Part shown: in pieces, positions 32,504 through 41,885 of the stretch
How positions within the stretch are numbered: the stretch's first letter is position 1
Layout of the letters: every line of letters begins with the position of its first letter
Assembly: GCA_002729885.1 (NCBI GenBank)
Contig: PBUB01000009.1
Span: 120,930 to 184,929 of the forward strand
Reading direction: 5' to 3'
Origin: Spirochaetaceae bacterium
GTDB taxonomy: Bacteria; Spirochaetota; Leptospiria; Leptospirales; Leptonemataceae
Length of the DNA stretch: 64,000 bases
Notes under the pieces: generated by a model
What the model was told of the DNA's origin: nothing
Database searches by the model: none
Seen by the model: only the letters and a program-made list of their open reading frames with translations
Translations under genes and position numbers: made by a program

Positions 32504-34666
32504 ATGGATTATGTCACCTCTGCTAGCTCTAAAATCTCTGTCCGAGCCCTCTTTCGGACCCCGTTCCTTTTCCTGAATGCCCTCCGCGCGGTCCGGGCAT
32601 TCATTCGTGGCCCAGGCAATTCATCGCGGGTCCCACTGGTGGGGGCATTCGCAATTGCGGCATTGATTTCTTTCTGTCAAATACCGGTAGCCAGGGACTC
32701 TGAGCCTGCGAATGGACCGGGCGCAGACAGCAGGCAGGACAGCAGCGAATCCAGAGAAAGTAGCGAACAGAATAGCAGAAATGACTCCTCCTTGGAAGCA
32801 GATGAATCGGAGCAATCCGATAGCTCCAGAAAGGAGGAGTCTACCAGAGACAAATGGAAACCGGAAACACCTGAAACCGAGTGGGAGGCAAAGAATCTAC
32901 ATCCACCTCTGGATGAGCCTATTGTCCTTACCGGAACAACCGGCGAATACAGGCGAAGCCATTTCCACTATGGCATCGATTTATCCAGCGATATTGGAGA
33001 TCCGGTATATTCGGTGCGTCAGGGCTATGTTTCCCGAATTCTTTACGATGGCTATGGCCTTGGGTACGGTATCTGGGTGCGCCATGCCGATGGAAGGGAA
33101 TCGAAGTACGGGCATCTCTCCGAGTTTGCGCCGGCTATTGTAGAACAGATTCAGTCCATCCAGCCAGAGATCACAGAATGGCTAACGCTGCGAAAGCGAT
33201 TTGATCTTCGCTTCTCTCCAGGACAGATTCCCGTAAAGAGAGGAGAACAGATTGCTCTTAGCGGAGATACCGGCTCTGGACCTTCGCATCTCCATTTCGA
33301 ATATCTGGAAGGTGATCTGATTCTAAATCCCCTGAAACATGGATTGTCCCTGGAAGATGGAAGGGCTCCTGTAGTGGAGTCCTTGATATTGATTCCCTGT
33401 GAATCGGGAGCCACTGTGAATGGAAAGGACGCTCCGCTAATCCTGCCCGTAACGGAGAAATCCGACTGCGGGGATCAGAGCCAGGCATGCAGTAGCAGAA
33501 AATATGAAGGAAAGGAATCGGTAACGGTTCAGGGAAAAACCTGTCTTCAGGTCAGATACTTTGATCCGTCCGGAAAATATGCCCGACTGGGAATCTCCAG
33601 TCTTCGCATGTCACAGGACCGCCGCGACATCTATTCATCTTCCTTTTTAACTCTGATACATTCAGGTTCCTTTCGCCATCTAATGCTCTATAGTGAGTCT
33701 TCCCGAATAGGCGGCGGAACTCAATACATCCATAATGCTTTCGATCTTCTTCCCGGTCAATATTCCTTTCTGAGGTCCATCGATCATGGCCGGTTGAGTC
33801 CGCCGGATGCAGGGCAGAGTTCCAGGGTAACCGTAGAACTTCTGGATGCTGCGGGAAACAAGTCCCTGGTGGAACTGGAGTTAAAGGGCGCTGTATCTCC
33901 CATGGCATTGAGGCAAATTGCAAATAGCGATATGGGATGGGCTCCTTATTCAATGGACGAGCGATTGAAGGATGCCATGAATTCGTCAGCCGGAGTGGGG
34001 CGACCGGGAAAGGATCTTACTCTAATAAGTCCCGATGAAAAACTCAAGTTACATGTAGGTCCACACAGTCTTACCGGAGCCGTTAGATTCGAGATTTCCC
34101 AGAACGAAGAGGCACCGGCCACTGGAAAGCTCAAGAGGATGTCATCTGTCTATATCGTTCGCGCCAGGAACCTGGATGAACTCACCGGCATGATTTTCAG
34201 AGACAGAATTTTTGTGCTGGATCCTGTTCGAATTACAGTGGAAGGTCTGGAGGACAACGATGGTCTTTATCGCATTACCGATTCCGGAGCTCTTTATCCG
34301 GTGGCCTACAGTCGAAACGGAATGCTTACAGGTTATATTCGCACTCTGGAAAAATACGTGGTACTGAAAGATCTTTCTCCGCCAGTGATCCGCAGCATAC
34401 CGACTTTGCGAACCAGAAGCGGAAAACCGTTGCTTCTTTCTCTACGGTACTTCGCAGACTACGGTACCGGCGTGAATGTTAGCAGCCTGAAGCTGGAAGT
34501 AAATGGAAAACCTGCGCTGGCCGAGTGGAATCCGGATCGATACGGGTATGAGATCTTCTATCCAGAGGAGATCCTGAAGCCGGGACGGTACAATGCCACA
34601 ATTCAGGTCATGGACTATGCAGGTAACAGCTCATCCAGGAGAAGCTTTGTTTTTGTTGTAGACTGA
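32504..34666 (+). CDS. M23-type (LytM-like) peptidase, exported
   Basis: From the ATG with CAGGAG the protein has 720 residues: an N-terminal hydrophobic segment, a Ser/Glu/Asp-rich linker (about 63-115), an M23 domain (about 135-290) and a long beta-rich C-terminal part with Ig-like repeats. The metal-site motifs HYGIDLS and SHLHFE are present. The domain contains an insertion between them of about 100 residues. It probably trims peptidoglycan cross-links or binds peptidoglycan. The next gene is convergent. Confidence 0.8.
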   Translation: MDYVTSASSKISVRALFRTPFLFLNALRAVRAFIRGPGNSSRVPLVGAFAIAALISFCQIPVARDSEPANGPGADSRQDSSESRESSEQNSRNDSSLEADESEQSDSSRKEESTRDKWKPETPETEWEAKNLHPPLDEPIVLTGTTGEYRRSHFHYGIDLSSDIGDPVYSVRQGYVSRILYDGYGLGYGIWVRHADGRESKYGHLSEFAPAIVEQIQSIQPEITEWLTLRKRFDLRFSPGQIPVKRGEQIALSGDTGSGPSHLHFEYLEGDLILNPLKHGLSLEDGRAPVVESLILIPCESGATVNGKDAPLILPVTEKSDCGDQSQACSSRKYEGKESVTVQGKTCLQVRYFDPSGKYARLGISSLRMSQDRRDIYSSSFLTLIHSGSFRHLMLYSESSRIGGGTQYIHNAFDLLPGQYSFLRSIDHGRLSPPDAGQSSRVTVELLDAAGNKSLVELELKGAVSPMALRQIANSDMGWAPYSMDERLKDAMNSSAGVGRPGKDLTLISPDEKLKLHVGPHSLTGAVRFEISQNEEAPATGKLKRMSSVYIVRARNLDELTGMIFRDRIFVLDPVRITVEGLEDNDGLYRITDSGALYPVAYSRNGMLTGYIRTLEKYVVLKDLSPPVIRSIPTLRTRSGKPLLLSLRYFADYGTGVNVSSLKLEVNGKPALAEWNPDRYGYEIFYPEEILKPGRYNATIQVMDYAGNSSSRRSFVFVVD

Positions 34667-34694
34667 GGCCTTGCCTGCATTCCTGAGCGGGCCT

Positions 34695-34711
34695 GCCATC
34701 GCACCGATGGC
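34695..34711 (+). other. Hairpin between convergent genes
   Basis: GCCATCG pairs with CGATGGC around CAC, without a T-run. It may be a weak shared terminator. Confidence 0.35.
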
Positions 34712-34823
34712 GCCCATTAATTCTCAGCGAAGATTTAATGGAAGCAACCGGGCTCCGGGTTCTTCAGGTTTCTGACGAATATCGCAATACCTTTGTCTTC
34801 TGATACAGGATCGGGCCAGTCTA

Positions 34824-35534
34824 CTAGCACTGGTCCGAGTCAATGTCGCAGGCATCCCCGGTTTGATAATCGGCAGGTTCGGCTCTGGAATCGCCGGTAG
34901 CGGGCTTCAAGATCAAATTATCCATTACGTCCTGAATCTGATCAAAGGGCGTGTAACCATAGGAAATCACCATCGCTCGCTGATCCTTTAGATGAACCAG
35001 CGCCGGAAATCCAGTAACGCCTACAGCCCGGCCCAGTTGAAAGTCCAGGTTGGTCTGGTACCTTGCCTCATCGCTATTAAAGAATTCGCGGTATTTCTCC
35101 CCATCCAGATCGTAGGATTCGGCCAGTTTTACGAAGGTATCTGCCTCGCAGGGATCCTCCCCATCTCGATAGAAGGCGGATTGCACATCGGAGAAGAATG
35201 CGAACTCCCTCTGGGGAAGAAAATTTCGAAAGCTTACCACAGCTCTGCAGGAAGGTTCCGTATCGTAGACGAATCCTTCTCTGTCCAGGAAGTCATAGTT
35301 GAATGGCTGTCCCGTGGCTTCCTGCACCTGTTTCCAGTGATGCCTGAGGAATTTGCTCAAACGAGCATCCAGGGGTTCGGCCAGCTCTCCCGGACGAAGT
35401 CCACCCATAACTGCTTTTAACGGAATTCGGTCCCCGTACACTTCTTCCACTTTACCCAGCACAGGATTAAATCCATAGCACCAGGAGCACATCGGGTCTC
35501 CAATATACAGAATAGCTTCAGCTGGTAGATGCAT
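34824..35534 (-). CDS. DsbA-family (FrnE-like) oxidoreductase
   Basis: This 236-residue cytoplasmic protein has the active site C16-S-W-C19 in GDPMCSWCYGF and the cis-proline loop GVTGFPALV, typical of the FrnE/2-hydroxychromene isomerase-like branch of the DsbA superfamily. There is no signal peptide. The last 25 residues are acidic and carry two further cysteines (DACDIDSDQC), which is unusual. The role is probably thiol redox chemistry. Confidence 0.85.
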   Translation of the reverse strand: MHLPAEAILYIGDPMCSWCYGFNPVLGKVEEVYGDRIPLKAVMGGLRPGELAEPLDARLSKFLRHHWKQVQEATGQPFNYDFLDREGFVYDTEPSCRAVVSFRNFLPQREFAFFSDVQSAFYRDGEDPCEADTFVKLAESYDLDGEKYREFFNSDEARYQTNLDFQLGRAVGVTGFPALVHLKDQRAMVISYGYTPFDQIQDVMDNLILKPATGDSRAEPADYQTGDACDIDSDQC

Positions 35535-35599
35535 ATACTGAATTAGCTACATTATCGAAGCATTGTCCAGAATATTCGTGTAACCACCGAAAATGAAAC

Positions 35600-36115
35600 G
35601 TGGAGCTACTCCTTTCAGAAAAAATATACTCTGCGTTTCAGCAGGATCTACTGCAGGCACGTCGATTCGTCTGGATTGCCACTGCTGATTTGAAATCCAC
35701 ATTCATTGAATCGGGCGGGAAATTTCGCTCCATTCTGGAAGTATTTGCCGATCTGGTCCGCAATGGAGTGGAGATTCGACTTATCCATGCGAAAGAGCCA
35801 GGAATCCTGTTCAGAAAGGAATTCGACCGTTTTCCTGCTCTGGTGGAGTCCGATCGATTTGAGCGCTTCCTCTGTCCCAGAAATCATTCCAAATGCGTCA
35901 TCGTGGATGGGAAATCCGCCATAGTGGGATCTGCGAATTTAACGGGGGCCGGTATGGGGGCCAAAGGTATCCATAAGCGAAACTTTGAAATGGCCTACCG
36001 CACCACAGATGCCCGGGATATCCAGACCATGATGGATCAGCTCGATGCACTCTGTCTGGGCGATTTCTGCCAGGCCTGCAAGTTGCGATCCGCCTGCCCG
36101 GACCCCATAGCCTGA
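35600..36115 (+). CDS. PLD-like protein with one HKD motif and a Cys cluster
   Basis: This 171-residue protein has a single phospholipase D-like domain with H96-S-K98 and D103 followed by GSANLTG, enough for a homodimeric HKD enzyme such as the Nuc or BfiL type. The last 25 residues contain four cysteines (CLGDFCQACKLRSAC), a likely zinc or Fe-S site. The start is a GTG without a clear ribosome site. Nuclease or phosphodiesterase activity is possible; the substrate is unknown. Confidence 0.75.
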   Translation: MELLLSEKIYSAFQQDLLQARRFVWIATADLKSTFIESGGKFRSILEVFADLVRNGVEIRLIHAKEPGILFRKEFDRFPALVESDRFERFLCPRNHSKCVIVDGKSAIVGSANLTGAGMGAKGIHKRNFEMAYRTTDARDIQTMMDQLDALCLGDFCQACKLRSACPDPIA

Positions 36116-36178
36116 CCATGTTACACTGATACAATCATCTAGGTCGACCGTCTGGTCCTGACCGGCCCCTCCAAAAAG

Positions 36179-36205
36179 TTGGATGACCAAAAATTGGATA
36201 TCCAA
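36179..36205. promoter_or_regulatory. Tandem MarR-type operator
   Basis: TTGGATGACCAA (36179-36190) and the perfect palindrome TTGGATATCCAA (36194-36205) lie 15 bases centre to centre, just before the MarR gene. Autoregulation is inferred. Confidence 0.55.
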
Positions 36206-36219
36206 ATAAATGGTTCCTG

Positions 36220-36681
36220 GTGGGAAGATCCAGAAAAACTATCATGCCCGGTCTTCTTGCCTATGCAGTGCGCATAGGTGAAGTGCTGGATTTGCGCATG
36301 AATCGTGAGCTCAGGAATCGGCTTCCCGGGATCAGTCGTGCCCAGGCGGAGGTGCTTTTGCTTCTGGAAAGAAAGGGTAGCATGGATATGGGTTCTCTGG
36401 CCCGGGGGCTTCAAAAAGATCCCGGTACCATGACAGCTGTGGTTCAGGCTCTATGGAAGAAAGGCCTTCTGGAGCGAAGAGCGATGGAAGGTAATCGGCG
36501 GGCCCAGCAGGTTCAGCTGCTTCCGGAGGGGAAGACTATCGCTCGAAGATGTCTGGCAATATATCGAAACCTGGAGGAGCAGCTACAGGGTGATATTTCC
36601 GGGTTTTCGTCTATCCTGAAAGCGATGGATGGTTTTCACGGGCAGCTAAAGGAGAAGGGATACTGGCCGTATCCGGAATGA
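36220..36681 (+). CDS. MarR-family regulator
   Basis: This 153-residue protein has the MarR winged helix (about 35-110), with SRAQAEVLLLLERKGSMDMG, a recognition helix near DPGTMTAVVQALWKKGLLER and a wing RRAQQVQLLPEG. The start shown is GTG; an ATG eight codons later is possible. It overlaps closely with the DUF4442 gene (stop at 36681, next start at 36683), so the two are co-transcribed, and it probably controls them through the tandem operator upstream. Confidence 0.8.
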   Translation: MGRSRKTIMPGLLAYAVRIGEVLDLRMNRELRNRLPGISRAQAEVLLLLERKGSMDMGSLARGLQKDPGTMTAVVQALWKKGLLERRAMEGNRRAQQVQLLPEGKTIARRCLAIYRNLEEQLQGDISGFSSILKAMDGFHGQLKEKGYWPYPE

Positions 36682-36682
36682 T

Positions 36683-37234
36683 ATGGGAAGCAAAAAGGAT
36701 TCGAATCGCAATAGAAGATTAAAGGGGGATGGGAAGAATGATTTTCAGCCCTACTTTCTCTGGAGATGGGCCGAAAAGATCATCGGGCTGAAATGGGCTT
36801 TAATGCTGTATTCTCCGTATCTGGGGGCCGGAGTACGGCTCAAAGAAATGAGCAAGAACTACGATCGCATTGTCGTAGAGATGAAACAAAGATTCTGGAA
36901 TACAAACTATGTTGGAGTGCATTTTGGCGGTTCACTGTACGCAATGTGCGATCCATTCTATATGTTTCTGCTTATGAAGCGACTGGGCCCGAGCTACATC
37001 GTTTGGGATCAGGCAGGAAGCATAGAATTTGTGCGCTCCGGGCAGGGAAAGGTCCGGGCTGAATTTTTTCTGGAGGAGACGAGACTGGAAGAGATCAAGG
37101 CCCGGGTTGAGAGAGATCGAAAAACCACTGAAACATTTCATGTAGTTGTTGTGGATGAAAAAAACCAGGTGGTTTCCAGGATAGAAAAGAAGATCTACAT
37201 TCGCAGGATGAGGCAATCCAGAGCGGACAAGTAG
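36683..37234 (+). CDS. DUF4442 hotdog-fold thioesterase-like protein
   Basis: This 183-residue protein has the DUF4442 pattern: NTNYVGVHFGGSLYAMCDPFYMFLLMKRLG and YIVWDQAGSIEFVRSGQG. The family adopts the acyl-CoA thioesterase hotdog fold; its substrates are mostly unknown. It is coupled to the MarR gene, which suggests control by a lipid-like or aromatic ligand. Confidence 0.85.
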   Translation: MGSKKDSNRNRRLKGDGKNDFQPYFLWRWAEKIIGLKWALMLYSPYLGAGVRLKEMSKNYDRIVVEMKQRFWNTNYVGVHFGGSLYAMCDPFYMFLLMKRLGPSYIVWDQAGSIEFVRSGQGKVRAEFFLEETRLEEIKARVERDRKTTETFHVVVVDEKNQVVSRIEKKIYIRRMRQSRADK

Positions 37235-37356
37235 ACGTCTACGGTGGGTGTTGCAGGATTTGGAATTCATCCAGACTGCGACAATTGAATGGCAGCCTTA
37301 TGCCGGAGATAAATCCGGCCGCCGCATGCTGCTTTTTAGCTCCGGGCTCAAAGATA

Positions 37357-38055
37357 TTAGCCCTTTTTCTGTAAGCGAAATAACAGCTCCGATCCCTGAC
37401 GGGCCGGATGGGAAACCTTGCAGCTTTCCCAGATCAATAATTCAAAATAGGGCTCCAGCAACTCTCTGTACTCGGCGGCGCTACCTCCGAACGGTGGACG
37501 ATGATCATACATGGGTGCGTCAAAGAATACCCCGGCCAGCTCCCCGGCGGGTTCCAGAAGATCGTGCATCTTTCTGGCGTAATCCGGTCGCAGGGAAGGA
37601 TCCAGGGCACAGAAAAAGGTCTGCTCAAGAATGAGATGGAATGTCCCATCCAGCGAAAAGAAGTCCCCGTGAATTAGCTGAATTCTGTCCAGGTGCCCGG
37701 AACTTTCAGACAATCTCTCCTTCAAAGATGTCAGTGCCGGTTGGGCAATATCTACAACGGTAATGTCCTTAAATCCCTGCTCCAGCAAATAGTTAGCTTC
37801 GTATGCATTGCCGCATCCCGGTAGCAGGATTCTCAGGTTTTCCTTGGATTCGTTTTTCCAGGCATCGATGATGTGCTTTAAAGGGGGGCTTACAGCACCC
37901 AGGTCCCAACCAGTCTGTCCGGCTTTGTATCGCTGAGACCAGAAGTCTTCCAGTAGATCGGCTGTTACAGGTAGTATGGGCTCCACACAGGAAATCTGAT
38001 TTTGGCTACGGATCTGGCCAATCCTTTTCCTCAAACGCACTCCCGAACGTCTCAT
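37357..38055 (-). CDS. TPMT-type SAM-dependent methyltransferase
   Basis: The catalytic core is FWSQRYKAGQTGWDLG, followed by the SAM motif ILLPGCGNAYEANYLLEQGF and later FDAPMYDHRPPFGGS, as in thiopurine S-methyltransferase-family proteins. These methylate thiols, halides or metalloids such as selenium and tellurium. The start is uncertain. The ATG at 38055 lies inside a hairpin (GTCTCATT paired with AATGAGAC). A GTG at 37986 would give 209 residues, closer to the core family length. The end is sure. Confidence 0.8.
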   Translation of the reverse strand: MRRSGVRLRKRIGQIRSQNQISCVEPILPVTADLLEDFWSQRYKAGQTGWDLGAVSPPLKHIIDAWKNESKENLRILLPGCGNAYEANYLLEQGFKDITVVDIAQPALTSLKERLSESSGHLDRIQLIHGDFFSLDGTFHLILEQTFFCALDPSLRPDYARKMHDLLEPAGELAGVFFDAPMYDHRPPFGGSAAEYRELLEPYFELLIWESCKVSHPARQGSELLFRLQKKG

Positions 38056-38214
38056 TTGTCTCGATGGATCGAATGAGACCCCAAAATGACCCGCTGAGGG
38101 GCCATTTTGGGAATTGGGATTGCAGGGATTCACCTTTCATTTAGTCTTATGGGGTGCCTGATTAGCGGGAGTGACGAAGGCCGCTTTCGCCCGGCTGAAT
38201 CAAGGAGTAATCCC

Positions 38215-39066
38215 ATGAATAAATCTAAATTGAATCGAACAATATCTGTCCTGGCATTTGCGGTGACGTTGGCCATGGCATTCTATCTGGTAGGCTGTGA
38301 TTTGATCCAATCCAGCGATGACAGCGACGATACCCTGGCGCTGGGGCTTCTGGCTCTGTCAGCATCCTCCGCAGGCTGCAATTCCTGCGTAACCAACAAT
38401 GATTCCTCTCTGCCATCCTGGATCAAAGACAACTTCAAGTGCATGACGGTTACGACCAGTGGAAGTAACTATGTGTTTAAAACAAGTAATCTGCCTCCGT
38501 ACACCAATGGATACTACAGCCAGATTTCCGGTTGCTATACCAATGACTTTCCTTCGGGAAATTCACCCAACCCAAACACTATTTCCTCCCAGAGTATTAC
38601 CCTGACCATCCCAAATGAAGGGACTCGAAATAGCACCGAGACCGCTACGGACTACGGCGCAATGGGTGTTACCGTCAACGGTCTGGCCATTTACAACAGT
38701 CAGGCAGCCCCTGGAGATACCCTGGCGGATGAACTGGATACCATGGACTCTGCCAACGGCCATCCAACGGACATTGGACAATACCATCACCACACGGAGC
38801 CTTACAAGATTACGAATAATGGATCTGAGCTGGTGGGTATTTCTCTCGATGGTTATCCGATCTTCGGCCGAAATGAGCCTGACGGAGATCTTCCGGGTGC
38901 CGGTGGGACTCCGACCCCTGCCCTGGATGGGAACGGTGGGCATACACATTCGCACACTACATATGGAAGTATTTATCATTACCATGTGAACTATGATTCT
39001 GGCTCCGGCGGCTATTTGATTTTAAAGAATAAGTTCCACGGGACTCCAGGAACGTCCGGCAACTGA
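38215..39066 (+). CDS. YHYH-domain lipoprotein
   Basis: From the ATG with AAGGAG the protein has 283 residues, a lipobox (Y-L-V-G-C28) and a YHYH domain. Typical elements are QYHHHTEPY, GISLDGYPIFG and TYGSIYHYHV. The domain is widespread in secreted proteins and its function is not known; the clustered histidines suggest metal binding. The N-terminal mature segment has several cysteines (CNSC, FKC, SGC). Confidence 0.85.
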   Translation: MNKSKLNRTISVLAFAVTLAMAFYLVGCDLIQSSDDSDDTLALGLLALSASSAGCNSCVTNNDSSLPSWIKDNFKCMTVTTSGSNYVFKTSNLPPYTNGYYSQISGCYTNDFPSGNSPNPNTISSQSITLTIPNEGTRNSTETATDYGAMGVTVNGLAIYNSQAAPGDTLADELDTMDSANGHPTDIGQYHHHTEPYKITNNGSELVGISLDGYPIFGRNEPDGDLPGAGGTPTPALDGNGGHTHSHTTYGSIYHYHVNYDSGSGGYLILKNKFHGTPGTSGN

Positions 39067-39079
39067 GGTAGCGGTGGCT

Positions 39080-39673
39080 ATGCGGTTTTCCATTATCATT
39101 CTGGGGGCCATTCTGCTTATGGCCCCTGGCTGCACCCGGGATAGACAGGGGGTGCCCAACTCCCATCCGGGGTTTGAGATTCATAAAGGAGTGATGCTCT
39201 TTAAGGGGGAGCCATTCACCGGAATCAGGCGAACTGAATTACCTGGAGGATGGCGAGAGACTCCCTATGTAGAAGGTAAGATCCAGGGAGTGGAGCATGA
39301 CTGGTACAACGATGGTCGCATGGCTTCTGAGCGGCCCCATGAAAATGGAAAGCGAGTGGGGATTCACAAAGGCTGGTATCCCGATGGAAACCGAAAGTTT
39401 TTCATAGAATATCAGGATGGATTTCAAAACGGAGAGTCCTTTACCTGGCATGCCAACGGTAAGCTCTATACCTATTCTCAGTTTGTGGATGGGAAGCCCA
39501 TCGGTCATAAGACCTGGCGCTACACCGGACAGATCTATTCGAATTATGTGCAGGTGGGAAACCGGGGAAGAATCGGTTTAATAGGAAGCGATCTGTGCAA
39601 TGGCGTGGAAGCAACCATACCAGAGATTATCGAACAATCCAGAAAGGATAGAATCATCTATAATCAAAAGTAA
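39080..39673 (+). CDS. MORN/YwqK-like repeat lipoprotein
   Basis: This roughly 197-residue lipoprotein (lipobox A-P-G-C) has repeats of the form DGxxxxEHDWYNDGRMASE, HKGWYPDGNRKFFIEY and FTWHANGKLYTYSQF, the pattern of MORN-2/YwqK-type repeat proteins. It follows the YHYH gene by a few bases and is probably co-transcribed. Its function is unknown. Its 3' end overlaps the open frame of the next gene, whose real start is later. Confidence 0.75.
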   Translation: MRFSIIILGAILLMAPGCTRDRQGVPNSHPGFEIHKGVMLFKGEPFTGIRRTELPGGWRETPYVEGKIQGVEHDWYNDGRMASERPHENGKRVGIHKGWYPDGNRKFFIEYQDGFQNGESFTWHANGKLYTYSQFVDGKPIGHKTWRYTGQIYSNYVQVGNRGRIGLIGSDLCNGVEATIPEIIEQSRKDRIIYNQK

Positions 39674-39752
39674 GACCAGGAATGAGCCATCCTGTATCCT
39701 GTGCAAAAAGCGGTGCAGTGGTAAGGCATCAAGATTCCGGCTGGAGCGAATG

Positions 39753-40637
39753 ATGAATGCAGAGCAATCAAGAATCCGACAAAGAAATAAAGAAACACTT
39801 CAGCCGACGTTCGTAAATTCGGGCTCTCCCGAAGGCTGCAAATTTGATGCATGGAAATTACAGGCGCCAGGGCGAAAGAAATCAGAATCGCTCAGTAAAG
39901 GGACTGATGTACACCGACATCCTGGGCCCGTTTTCGTTCGCATTGCTGTCACGATGCTATTGATATCTGCTTTTTCCCCGGCGGCGTTCAACTGCAAAAG
40001 GGAAAACCAGGATTTTGACCCCAGAGAGAAATACAATGAATCCATTCGTAACTTTGATAAAGGGGATGCCAGCGCGTTGCCCTATCTTGTAGGCGAAGAT
40101 TTTCAACCGGTCTGGAAGAAAGAATCTATTCCCGAAAAGGCCAGAAAGGTTCCAGGCTTCCAGTTTACAGATCAGAACAGGAAGGCCTATGGAAGCGAAA
40201 ATCTAAATGGCCGAATCTATCTGGCAAATTTCTTTTTCACGGAGTGCAATGGAATCTGCCCCATGACCATGCCCAGGCTTCGACAGGTTCAAAAGGATAT
40301 CACGGATCTAAAGGACATTGTTCTGATCTCATTTTCGGTCACTCCAGACGTAGATACCCCGGCGGTGATGAAGAAATATGCAGGCCGACTGGGTATTGAG
40401 CAGCGAAACTGGCACCTACTTACAGGCGATCGGGATCGAATCTATGCTCTGGCAAGGGAGACTTTTGGCGCCGATACAATGCTGGAAGGTAGAAAAGGGG
40501 CGGAGGATTTTCTACATTCAGAGGAAGCATTTCTTGTGGACCAGAATGGATATTTAAGAGGAATCTACAATGTAAGAGGCTCCGGGGATCTGGGACGTCT
40601 GGTAGCAGACATCCGGTTATTGCACGCAGAAAACTGA
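39753..40637 (+). CDS. Second SCO1/SenC-type copper chaperone
   Basis: From the ATG preceded by GGAG the protein has 294 residues. A long basic N-terminus precedes a membrane or lipoprotein signal (about 60-81, cysteine C81), then the SCO domain with C165-N-G-I-C169-P and a histidine in EDFLHSEEAF. It is a distant paralogue of the protein at 16112. It follows the YHYH and MORN-like lipoproteins, so all three may handle copper or another metal in the periplasm. Confidence 0.8.
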   Translation: MNAEQSRIRQRNKETLQPTFVNSGSPEGCKFDAWKLQAPGRKKSESLSKGTDVHRHPGPVFVRIAVTMLLISAFSPAAFNCKRENQDFDPREKYNESIRNFDKGDASALPYLVGEDFQPVWKKESIPEKARKVPGFQFTDQNRKAYGSENLNGRIYLANFFFTECNGICPMTMPRLRQVQKDITDLKDIVLISFSVTPDVDTPAVMKKYAGRLGIEQRNWHLLTGDRDRIYALARETFGADTMLEGRKGAEDFLHSEEAFLVDQNGYLRGIYNVRGSGDLGRLVADIRLLHAEN

Positions 40638-40661
40638 GATCAGGTTTCCCGGGAATGGTTT

Positions 40662-41828
40662 ATGTTTCCCGATACCAAATTTGCCATCATTTCCGGTCTT
40701 TCCATTCTCATATTCTCAACGCTCATTATTCTGACCCGTCCTGCCATTGAGAAGAGGAGGACCCTGGACTTAATCGCCTATCTCTGGTTACTGGCCATGC
40801 TCAGGCCGCTGCTACAACCCTGGATTGTGAATGCAGGGCTTATTTCCTATGTGCCCCGGTTTTTACTTTTGCCGGCTCTCCCTCTTGTATACGGACCGCT
40901 TTTTTACCTCTATATTCGCAAACTTACCAGGCCCGATAAAGATTTTCGCGTGGCCGAGTGGCTTCCCGCACTGCTTCTTTTTCTGGTTATCCTGTTCTTT
41001 CCTTATTTTCGCAGGCCGCCTGCCTTTCACGGGGCGCCAGCGCAGGGCGGATTTCTTCCCATGGCCCTGATTGATCCGGGACTGACTTTGATTTATGGTA
41101 CCTTGATATTTCTCCTTCTAAAAAAACATAAACGGCGAGTAGCAGAGAAGCTTTCGCAGATCAACGAAATGAAGAGCCTGGGCTCTGCCTATATTCTACT
41201 GGCCATATTTGTTTCTTTGAATCTCTTGCTGGCCATTCATCGCACCACGTTTCATCACTGGGGGTTGCCACCATCCGTTAACCAGGAGATTCATGGCTCC
41301 GGTTTTCTGGTAATGATTATCTCTTTCTCACTTTTTCTGGCGCGTCAGAGACCGGTGTATTCGGATTCGCCTGACCCGGATCCCGAGGATGTTGGTCCCG
41401 AGCAGAAAGAGTCTGACAGTCTGTTTTTCGAAGCAAAAGAAGATTCCGGTGGCATGTCAGCCAACGAGGAAGGGGGGGAAGAAGCACCGCCAGATAGCGA
41501 AGTGAAGGAAATAAGGCAGGCCATCGAAAGGCAGCGATTGTATATGGATTCGGAATTAACCCTGGAAAGCCTGGCAAGGCTTCTGGGCCGGAGCAGGCAT
41601 CAGGTAAGCTACCTGCTGAACCGTGGAGTGAACCAGAATTTCTATAGATACATCAATGGTCTTCGAGTGGAACATGCTTCTGAACTGCTGTTGGACTCCG
41701 AGTACGCTGCCTGGCCGGTGTTGCGAATTGCGCTGGAATCAGGATTTAGCTCCAAGGCTACCTTTAATCGGCTATTCAAAGAATACAAAGGCAAAACACC
41801 CATGGAATGGAGAAAGAAAGCCAGCTAG
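40662..41828 (+). CDS. Membrane-bound AraC-family regulator
   Basis: This 388-residue protein has about seven N-terminal membrane segments (about 8-225), an acidic linker (about 235-285) and a C-terminal AraC-type double helix-turn-helix (about 295-388: DSELTLESLARLLGRSRHQVSYLLN and SGFSSKATFNRLFKEYKGKTPMEW). It resembles the membrane AraC regulators common in Bacteroidetes and Leptospira. The signal it senses is unknown. It starts 24 bases after the SCO gene, suggesting co-transcription. Confidence 0.88.
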   Translation: MFPDTKFAIISGLSILIFSTLIILTRPAIEKRRTLDLIAYLWLLAMLRPLLQPWIVNAGLISYVPRFLLLPALPLVYGPLFYLYIRKLTRPDKDFRVAEWLPALLLFLVILFFPYFRRPPAFHGAPAQGGFLPMALIDPGLTLIYGTLIFLLLKKHKRRVAEKLSQINEMKSLGSAYILLAIFVSLNLLLAIHRTTFHHWGLPPSVNQEIHGSGFLVMIISFSLFLARQRPVYSDSPDPDPEDVGPEQKESDSLFFEAKEDSGGMSANEEGGEEAPPDSEVKEIRQAIERQRLYMDSELTLESLARLLGRSRHQVSYLLNRGVNQNFYRYINGLRVEHASELLLDSEYAAWPVLRIALESGFSSKATFNRLFKEYKGKTPMEWRKKAS

Positions 41829-41885
41829 ATTTCAATCTTCATGGGACTGCCATCGAAATGACATGACGGCGGGTTCTCTGGCATC

